From the NCBI RefSeq assembly GCF_008107445.1, contig NZ_VSLD01000001.1, positions 124,001-188,000 of the forward strand: 64,000 nucleotides of DNA, given 5' to 3'. Positions 58,353 through 64,000 of this stretch are shown piece by piece. The notes beneath the pieces were generated by a model that searched no databases, was not told the origin of the DNA, and saw only the letters and a program-made list of their open reading frames with translations. The stretch is from Arthrobacter echini (lineage in GTDB: Bacteria > Actinomycetota > Actinomycetes > Actinomycetales > Micrococcaceae). The first letter of the stretch is position 1. Each line of letters begins with the position of its first letter. The position numbers and the translations under genes were made by a program.

Positions 58353-59096
58353 TCAGGCCAGGAAGAAACCGTCGAGGAAGTAGACGACGGCGCCGACGGC
58401 GAGCACGGGGGTGAGACCCGCGGAGACCGCGGCCAGCGCCGGCAGCGGCGTTCCACGCGCGATCAGGAGCCGCCGGGTCGCGGCGATGACCGCACCGCAG
58501 ACCAGGCCGACCACAGCTGCGGCGAGCGCCGGCACATCGGTGAACAGCAGGGCACCCAGGGGGCCCGCGAGCGCGGCGAGGGCGACGGCGGCCGGAGCGA
58601 TGAGACGGTCCGGGAACGGCAGGAGGGAGACCGCGATGGCTACCAGGATGCTCACCCCGGTCACGAGCGTCATGCCGGAATCGGTGGCGTTGGCCGCCAG
58701 CCGCTCGGTGGCGACCCAGCCCGACCCCATCCCCACGGCGACAACCCCGGAGCTGGCCCCGAGCGTCGATTCGAGGCGGAAGCTCTGTCCCGTTCCCCGG
58801 ACGAGCTGGATCATGAAGACGGCCCCGACACCGAGCGCCACACAGGCGGGGAACCACGCCAGGAAGGACGGGGCAGGTACCAGAGCTGTGAGGCTCACCG
58901 CGAGGAGTGCGCTGAGTCCGATGGCCGCCGATTGGCTCTTGCGTGCCGGGACCCCCAGAAGATGGGTCCACCCGACGGCGGCGACGACGCACAGGGCTCC
59001 GACCGAGAGCGCGACCGCGGTCAGCGAGAGGTACGACGCGGCGACCACGAGGGCGGTGGCTCCGGCCGCCGCGACTGCCACACTCGTCCTCTTCAC
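58353..59096 (-). CDS. Polytopic membrane protein of unknown function
   Basis: 247 residues with about eight hydrophobic segments (ATALVVAASYLSLTAVALSV, AVFMIQLVRG, AVVGLVCGAVIAA and others). It starts with GTG (VKRTSVAVAAAGATALVVAA); longer in-frame readings are GC-rich spacer. No conserved catalytic motif was seen. It is divergent from glnR across 190 bases. Confidence 0.75.
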   Translation of the reverse strand: MKRTSVAVAAAGATALVVAASYLSLTAVALSVGALCVVAAVGWTHLLGVPARKSQSAAIGLSALLAVSLTALVPAPSFLAWFPACVALGVGAVFMIQLVRGTGQSFRLESTLGASSGVVAVGMGSGWVATERLAANATDSGMTLVTGVSILVAIAVSLLPFPDRLIAPAAVALAALAGPLGALLFTDVPALAAAVVGLVCGAVIAATRRLLIARGTPLPALAAVSAGLTPVLAVGAVVYFLDGFFLA

Positions 59097-59286
59097 CCTG
59101 CAATACTGCCCTACGCGCAGGGGGAGAGGGACAATCCGGCGCCCACAGGCACCCCGCGGCGTGGGACACGTCACGCGGCGGCGGCTACACTCGTCGGAAC
59201 GTGACCCGCCCTCCGCCGGGCGGGCCGACGCCGTTGCCCGATGATGCGCACTCCTGATCCATGCACGCCTGATCCGTGGAGGACCC

Positions 59287-59994
59287 ATGCCGCACATCCT
59301 GATGCTCACCAACAGCACCGGATCCTCCGTCGAGGTCCTTCCGGCGCTCGAACTGCTCGATCACCGGGTTCACATCCTCCCCGCGGAGCCCACCGCGCTC
59401 CTGACCACCGGGCCGTGCGACGTCGTGCTCGTGGACGCTCGCGAGGATCTGCTCGGAGCGCGGTCCCTGACACTGCTGCTCCGGGCCACAGGACCGGGCG
59501 CACCCCTCGTCCTCGTGCTCACCGAGGGAGGTCTGGCTGCGGTGACAGCAGGCTGGGAAGCGGACGACGTCGTGCTGGACTCGGCCGGTCCGGCCGAGGT
59601 GGAGGCCCGGCTGCGGCTGGCCATCGGGCGCTCTGTGGCCGCCGGGAGGGAGACCGACACCGCCATCCACGCCTCCGGCGTCGTGATCGACGACATCAGT
59701 TACACCGCTAAGGTCCACGGGGAACCGCTGAATCTGACGTACAAGGAGTTCGAGCTCCTGAAGTACCTCGCGCAGCATCCGGGCCGGGTGTTCACCCGCG
59801 ACCAGCTGCTCCATGAGGTCTGGGGCTACGACTACTACGGCGGCTCGCGCACTGTCGACGTCCATGTGCGGCGCCTGCGCGCGAAGCTCGGGGCGGACCA
59901 CGAACAGCTGATCGGCACCGTGCGCAATGTCGGATACCGCTTCACGCGCAACCGGTCGGGCGAGGAGCGGGTGTCGGTCGGACACGACGCCTGA
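59287..59994 (+). CDS. glnR: GlnR-type orphan OmpR-family regulator
   Basis: 235 residues. The degenerate receiver starts [20 protein letters not shown] and keeps one Asp (D50 in [10 protein letters not shown]) but lacks the usual acidic pair near residue 8, as in actinobacterial GlnR, which works without a partner kinase. The winged helix (about 135-225) is strongly conserved: [48 protein letters not shown]. GlnR controls nitrogen assimilation in actinobacteria. Adjacency to mshD matches Mycobacterium tuberculosis. AGGA precedes the ATG. Confidence 0.88.
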   Translation: MPHILMLTNSTGSSVEVLPALELLDHRVHILPAEPTALLTTGPCDVVLVDAREDLLGARSLTLLLRATGPGAPLVLVLTEGGLAAVTAGWEADDVVLDSAGPAEVEARLRLAIGRSVAAGRETDTAIHASGVVIDDISYTAKVHGEPLNLTYKEFELLKYLAQHPGRVFTRDQLLHEVWGYDYYGGSRTVDVHVRRLRAKLGADHEQLIGTVRNVGYRFTRNRSGEERVSVGHDA

Positions 59995-60053
59995 GGACCA
60001 TCGGACCCGGCCAGGGCATGGCGTGGCATGGCACGGACCCCGGAGACGACGAA

Positions 60054-60075
60054 ACCCCCGCCGGTGGGCGGGGGT
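60054..60075 (+). terminator. Terminator after glnR
   Basis: A 9-bp GC-rich stem (60054-60062 with 60067-60075) with loop GGTG lies 60 bases past the glnR stop. It suggests glnR and mshD are separate transcripts. Confidence 0.65.
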
Positions 60076-60220
60076 CTCGTAGCCGGACGTACCGGCGTCA
60101 TGGTGGAGGACATACGGGTCGAACGTATCGCGGGCACCCCACTGGTGCATCCCCCTCGAGCAGTTCCAAACAGTACCGCAGTCCGGACGACGAGCCAAAC
60201 CGGTGCCCTGGCGCGGGGAC

Positions 60221-60226
60221 TAGGCT
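60221..60226 (+). promoter_or_regulatory. Probable -10 of a leaderless mshD transcript
   Basis: TAGGCT ends six bases before the mshD ATG and no good ribosome-binding site is present. A TANNNT box at this distance is typical of leaderless mRNAs in actinobacteria. Confidence 0.55.
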
Positions 60227-60232
60227 GGGCGC

Positions 60233-61189
60233 ATGACGACCGCGCAGCATGCTCCCACCTGGTCCATCGACCGGATCTCCGGCGCACCGGAGGAGACCGT
60301 CCTCGGGGAGATCGTCGGTCTCGCCTCCGCAGCTGCCGAGTCCGACGGCAATCCTCCGCTGTCCGAGCAGACACTCGTGACGCTCCGCGACCGGGAGGCC
60401 GGGGAACGGCTGCTGGTCCTGACCGCGCGCATCGCAGGTCACGAGGCCAGCGAACTCGCAGGGGTCGCCGTGATCACCCGCAGCGAGGACGCAGCGGTCC
60501 TCGAGCTCGTCGTCGGGCCGGACTGCCGCGGCGAAGGCGCCGGGACAGCGCTCATCGAGGGAGTACTCCGCGAGGGCATCCGCGATCTGCGCGGCTGGTC
60601 GCACGGCAATCATTCAGCCGCGGCGGACCTCGCCGAGCGATTCGGCTTCGAGCCGGTCCGTGAGCTCTGGCGCATGCGCCTGACGCGCGCCGCCGTCGAG
60701 GCATCGGTGCCCGCGCTCCGGTTGCCCGCCGGCGTGAGCCTCAGGCCCTTCGTCCGTGGCCAGGACGAGGACGCCTGGCTGGCCACCAACGCCGCCGCGT
60801 TCGCGGACCATCCGGAACAGGGCGCCACCACCCGAGCGGACCTCGAGGCACGCATGGACGAGGACTGGTTCGACGCGGACGGCTTCCTGCTCGCCGTCAG
60901 CGAGGAGGACGGACGGCTCCTGGGCTTCCACTGGACGAAGATCCACGCGGGTAGCGGTGACAGGGCGGCGATGGGCGAGGTCTACGTGGTGGGCGTGGCT
61001 CCGGACGCGCAGGGCACGGGACTCGGCAAGGCCCTCACGATCGCGGGCATCGAGCATCTGCACGGCGCCGGGCTGCAGGCCATCATGCTCTACGTGGACG
61101 CCGACAACACGGCCGCCGTCGCGCTGTACCGGAAGCTCGGCTTCACGCGCTGGGACGTGGACGTGATGTACGCCGGCAAGGCTGCCTGA
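60233..61189 (+). CDS. mshD: Mycothiol synthase
   Basis: A 318-residue enzyme with two GNAT domains. Domain 1 (about 1-150) has the CoA motif [18 protein letters not shown]; domain 2 (about 165-318) has the active-type motif [17 protein letters not shown] and [20 protein letters not shown]. It acetylates Cys-GlcN-Ins, the last step of mycothiol, the main low-molecular-weight thiol of actinobacteria. Length and neighbour (glnR) match mycobacteria. Confidence 0.94.
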   Translation: MTTAQHAPTWSIDRISGAPEETVLGEIVGLASAAAESDGNPPLSEQTLVTLRDREAGERLLVLTARIAGHEASELAGVAVITRSEDAAVLELVVGPDCRGEGAGTALIEGVLREGIRDLRGWSHGNHSAAADLAERFGFEPVRELWRMRLTRAAVEASVPALRLPAGVSLRPFVRGQDEDAWLATNAAAFADHPEQGATTRADLEARMDEDWFDADGFLLAVSEEDGRLLGFHWTKIHAGSGDRAAMGEVYVVGVAPDAQGTGLGKALTIAGIEHLHGAGLQAIMLYVDADNTAAVALYRKLGFTRWDVDVMYAGKAA

Positions 61190-61278
61190 AGCACCTTGTA
61201 GTGTTTCATCCAGGGCGCACCTCTACCGTTCAGGGCGGGAGGCCCGCCAAGCCTGTGCCCGCTGCTGGAGGAGACGCA

Positions 61279-63501
61279 ATGGATTCGAAGACCACCCGCC
61301 GTACCGCGTCGCTGTACGGCTCGTCCGAATCGACCCCGGCGCGAGCCACCCAGGACCGCATCGACATCCCGGATTTCCCGCCGAGTCTCGTCCCCGAGGG
61401 AGAGATCAGCCCGGACCGCTTCCTGGACCGCGAGATCAGCTGGTTGGACTTCAACGCCCGCGTGCTCGAACTGGCCGAGGACCCGAATCTCTATCTGCTC
61501 GAGCGCATCAACTTCCTGTCAATCTTCGCGTCCAACCTCGACGAGTTCTTCATGGTGCGCGTGGCAGGGCTGAAGCGGCGTATCGCCACCGGGCTCGCCG
61601 TGCCATCGGCCTCCGGCCTCAGCCCCATCGAGCAGCTCGAGAAGATCATGCACGACGGCTACGAACTGCAGCAGCGCCATGCCGCCGTCTTCACCGAGCA
61701 CATCCGCCCCGCCCTCGCCCAGGAGCAGATCCACCTCACCACATGGGACGAGCTGGACGACGCGGCGCGGGCCGATCTGCACACGATGTTCGCCGAGAAG
61801 GTCTTCCCGATCCTCACCCCGCTCGCCGTGGACCCCGCGCATCCGTTCCCCTACATCTCCGGGCTGTCACTGAATCTCGCCGTCGTGGTGCGTAACCCCA
61901 TCAGCGAGAAGGAGCTCTTCGCGCGCCTGAAGGTCCCCGACCAGCTCCCGCGCCTGGTGTCCGTCGACGGGCCCCGCGCGGGCAACGTCGCGGGGCGGAT
62001 CGCGCGCTTCATCCCGCTCGAGGAGGTCATCGCCGTCCACCTCGACCAGCTCTTCCCCGGGATGGAGGTGCTCGAGCACCATCTGTTCCGGGTCACGCGC
62101 AACGAGGACCTCGAGGTCGAGGAGGACGACGCCGAGAACCTGCTCCAGGCCCTCGAGAAGGAACTGCTGCGCCGCCGCTTCGGCCCGCCCGTCCGCCTCG
62201 AGGTCACCACGGACATCAACCCGAGCATTCGCGCCCTGCTCTCCCGCGAGCTCGGTGTCGAGGAGGACGAGGTCTACGCCCTCCCGGCACCGCTGGACCT
62301 GCGCGGACTCAGCGTCATCGCCGCGATCGACCGCGGTGAACTGCACTACCCCAAGCACGTTCCGCACACGAGCCGGCATCTGAACGAGAGCGAGACCTCC
62401 AAGGCCGCGAACGTCTTTGCCGCGATGCGACGTCGGGACATCCTGCTGCACCACCCGTACGACTCCTTCTCGACGTCGGTCCAGGCCTTCCTCGAGCAAG
62501 CTGCAGCCGACCCCAAGGTCCAGGCCATCAAGCAGACGCTGTACCGGACATCGGGCGACTCCCCCATCGTCGACGCGCTGATCGACGCCGCCGAGGCGGG
62601 CAAGCAGGTCCTCGCCCTGGTGGAGATCAAGGCGCGTTTCGACGAGCAGGCCAACATCTCCTGGGCACGGAAGCTCGAGCAGGCCGGCGTCCACGTGGTG
62701 TACGGGATCGTGGGCCTGAAGACGCACTGCAAGCTCTCGCTCGTGGTGCGGCAGGAGATCAACGGACTGCGGCGGTACTGCCACATCGGCACGGGAAACT
62801 ACCACCCGCGCACCGCGAGATACTACGAGGACCTGGGCCTGCTCACCGCGAACGACCAGGTGGGCCTGGATCTCTCGCGGCTGTTCAACCAGCTCTCCGG
62901 GTACGCCCCGAAGTCCACCTTCAAGCGGCTCCTCGTGGCTCCGCGGTCCGTCCGTTCGGGTCTGATGGAGCGGATCGAGCAGGAGATCACGAACAGCCGG
63001 GCGGGACTGCCGGCGCGCGTGGTCATCAAGGTCAACTCCATCGTGGACGAGGCCATCATCGATTCGCTCTACCGCGCATCACAGGCCGGCGTCGCGGTGG
63101 ACGTGATCGTCCGCGGCATCTGTTCCGTGCGCCCCGGGGTTCCCGGCCTGAGCGAGAACGTGACGGTGCGTTCCGTCCTCGGCCGCTTCCTGGAGCACTC
63201 GCGGGTCTTCGCCTTCGCGAACGGGGGTGAGCCGGCGGTCTTCATCGGCTCGGCCGACATGATGCACCGCAACCTGGATCGCAGGGTCGAGGCGCTGGTG
63301 CAGCTCAGCGCTCCGGAGGACATCTCGTACCTGATGAATCTCATGGACCGCTACATGGATCCGTCCGTGTCCAGCTGGCACCTCGACGAGACCGGGTGCT
63401 GGACCCGCCACCACCGGGACGAAGAGGGCGCCCCCCTCGAGGACATCCAGTCCTGGCTACTCGCTTCCAGGACCCGCCAGCAAGCGGTGTCGCGTCGCTG
63501 A
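61279..63501 (+). CDS. ppk: Polyphosphate kinase 1
   Basis: 740 residues; makes polyphosphate from ATP at the membrane. The N-terminal domain has [20 protein letters not shown]. The two phospholipase D-like catalytic domains include the autophosphorylated histidine in [18 protein letters not shown] and the second histidine in [17 protein letters not shown]. The start ATG has GGAGGAG 7 bases upstream; an earlier in-frame codon lies in spacer. It overlaps mutT1 by one base (TGATG). Confidence 0.95.
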   Translation: MDSKTTRRTASLYGSSESTPARATQDRIDIPDFPPSLVPEGEISPDRFLDREISWLDFNARVLELAEDPNLYLLERINFLSIFASNLDEFFMVRVAGLKRRIATGLAVPSASGLSPIEQLEKIMHDGYELQQRHAAVFTEHIRPALAQEQIHLTTWDELDDAARADLHTMFAEKVFPILTPLAVDPAHPFPYISGLSLNLAVVVRNPISEKELFARLKVPDQLPRLVSVDGPRAGNVAGRIARFIPLEEVIAVHLDQLFPGMEVLEHHLFRVTRNEDLEVEEDDAENLLQALEKELLRRRFGPPVRLEVTTDINPSIRALLSRELGVEEDEVYALPAPLDLRGLSVIAAIDRGELHYPKHVPHTSRHLNESETSKAANVFAAMRRRDILLHHPYDSFSTSVQAFLEQAAADPKVQAIKQTLYRTSGDSPIVDALIDAAEAGKQVLALVEIKARFDEQANISWARKLEQAGVHVVYGIVGLKTHCKLSLVVRQEINGLRRYCHIGTGNYHPRTARYYEDLGLLTANDQVGLDLSRLFNQLSGYAPKSTFKRLLVAPRSVRSGLMERIEQEITNSRAGLPARVVIKVNSIVDEAIIDSLYRASQAGVAVDVIVRGICSVRPGVPGLSENVTVRSVLGRFLEHSRVFAFANGGEPAVFIGSADMMHRNLDRRVEALVQLSAPEDISYLMNLMDRYMDPSVSSWHLDETGCWTRHHRDEEGAPLEDIQSWLLASRTRQQAVSRR

Positions 63502-64000
63502 TGGCTTCCTCCACGAAAGACCCGGCCTCCGGCATGCCGCCGGGAGACGCCGTCGTGATCGCGGCCGGCACCCTGTGCTGGCGGATCGAGAAGGGCCGGC
63601 TCGAGCTCCTGCTCATCCACCGGCCGCGCTACGGGGACTGGTCCTGGCCGAAGGGCAAGCTCGACGAGGGCGAGACCACGCCGGAGTGCGCGGTCCGCGA
63701 GACATTCGAGGAAGTGGGTCTCCGCGTCGAGCTCGGGATCCCGCTCGCCACCATCAGGTATCCGGTGAACTCCGGGGAGAAAATCGTCCAGTACTGGGCG
63801 GCAGGCATCCGGCACCTCTCCCCCGTCCCCGACGGCAAGGAGGTCGACCACGTGGAGTGGGTGACGCCGCAGAAGGCCCGCACCATGCTGAGCAACCCCT
63901 CCGACGTCGAACCACTGGACGTCCTCGTCGAGGCGTACGATGCCGACGATCTCCAGACATGGCCGGTGATCGTGGTGCGGCACGCGAAGGCGAAACCCCG
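63501..64000 (+). CDS. mutT1: MutT1-like Nudix hydrolase / histidine phosphatase (partial, 3' end outside window)
   Basis: 166 residues visible. The Nudix box is complete: GKLDEGETTPECAVRETFEE with VGL after it, preceded by GDWSWPKGK. The last visible residues VIVVRHAKAKP start a RHG histidine phosphatase domain, as in mycobacterial MutT1, which joins both domains and removes 8-oxo-dGTP or diadenosine polyphosphates. The ppk-mutT1 order is the same as in M. tuberculosis. The right edge cuts the second domain. Confidence 0.88.
   Translation, partial: MASSTKDPASGMPPGDAVVIAAGTLCWRIEKGRLELLLIHRPRYGDWSWPKGKLDEGETTPECAVRETFEEVGLRVELGIPLATIRYPVNSGEKIVQYWAAGIRHLSPVPDGKEVDHVEWVTPQKARTMLSNPSDVEPLDVLVEAYDADDLQTWPVIVVRHAKAKP

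Noticed and set aside
59287-59994. Treating the glnR product as a normal two-component regulator with a missing kinase
   Set aside because: It lacks the paired acidic residues of a working receiver and matches actinobacterial GlnR, known to act without a partner kinase.
60095-60200. A GGTTCGA-like stretch near GGGTCGAACG suggesting a tRNA between glnR and mshD
   Set aside because: No acceptor, D or anticodon stem can be formed around it.

Overview
The window is high-GC actinobacterial chromosome, most like the Micrococcaceae (Arthrobacter and relatives). Evidence for this: the actinobacterial pairs glnR-mshD (mycothiol synthesis) and ppk-mutT1, a tRNA-Trp-secE-nusG-rplK-rplA block, GTG starts on many core genes, RGG-rich or acidic tails on several translation proteins, and a gene set for a C50 carotenoid. 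That carotenoid set would fit a red or pink relative of Arthrobacter agilis (inference from gene content only). No insertion sequence, prophage or CRISPR array is visible.

Layout. 1-9726 (minus): the spc and S10 ribosomal protein operons, separated by a strong hairpin and a 307-base spacer; rpsN is missing from its usual place. 10098-13742: a 1214-residue multi-pass membrane protein of unknown role. 13890-18331 (minus): the str operon (rpsL, rpsG, fusA, tuf). 18619-26213 (minus): rpoB and rpoC, with a long hairpin between them. 26511-30097 (minus): crtE-crtB-crtI, divergent from idi and a thiolase gene at 30215-32085 (plus). 32199-36462 (minus): rplJL with an attenuator leader, rplKA, nusG, secE and tRNA-Trp. 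36705-37940: an aminotransferase. 38167-46280 (plus): an eight-gene operon encoding only the membrane half of a complex I-like machine. 46321-50527: a LuxR-type regulator and PspC-fused histidine kinase, divergent from three membrane-stress genes, two with PspC domains. 50593-53712: cruF facing crtD and lyeJ. 53960-59096: pfkA, an acetyltransferase, an ankyrin protein, ygfZ, a nitrobindin-like protein and two small membrane genes. 59287-64000 (plus): glnR, mshD, ppk and the start of mutT1.

How the genes work together. Idi and CrtE make C20 prenyl diphosphate, and CrtB and CrtI turn it into lycopene. LyeJ, CrtD and CruF, about 20 kb away, are the three activities known from haloarchaea to turn lycopene into bacterioruberin. 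The two clusters together would therefore form a complete route to that red C50 pigment.

The most unusual region is the Nuo-like operon. It keeps nuoA, H, J, K, L, M and N but has no nuoC, E, F, G or I. NuoB and NuoD are replaced by one fused, degenerate protein that has lost the Fe-S cysteines. Its two halves are joined by a His/Asp/Met-rich linker, NuoJ carries 12 methionines in 30 residues, and the quinone-site residues of NuoA and NuoH are eroded. A palindrome resembling CsoR-family operators lies upstream. This looks like an ion-translocating complex without the standard electron-input module, and may be a new or poorly described system.

Other regulatory structures worth attention are a perfect 10-bp dyad over the start of the PspC-kinase gene, three TCAGGG repeats at exact 11-bp spacing beside it, and leader hairpins before rplJ and rpsL.
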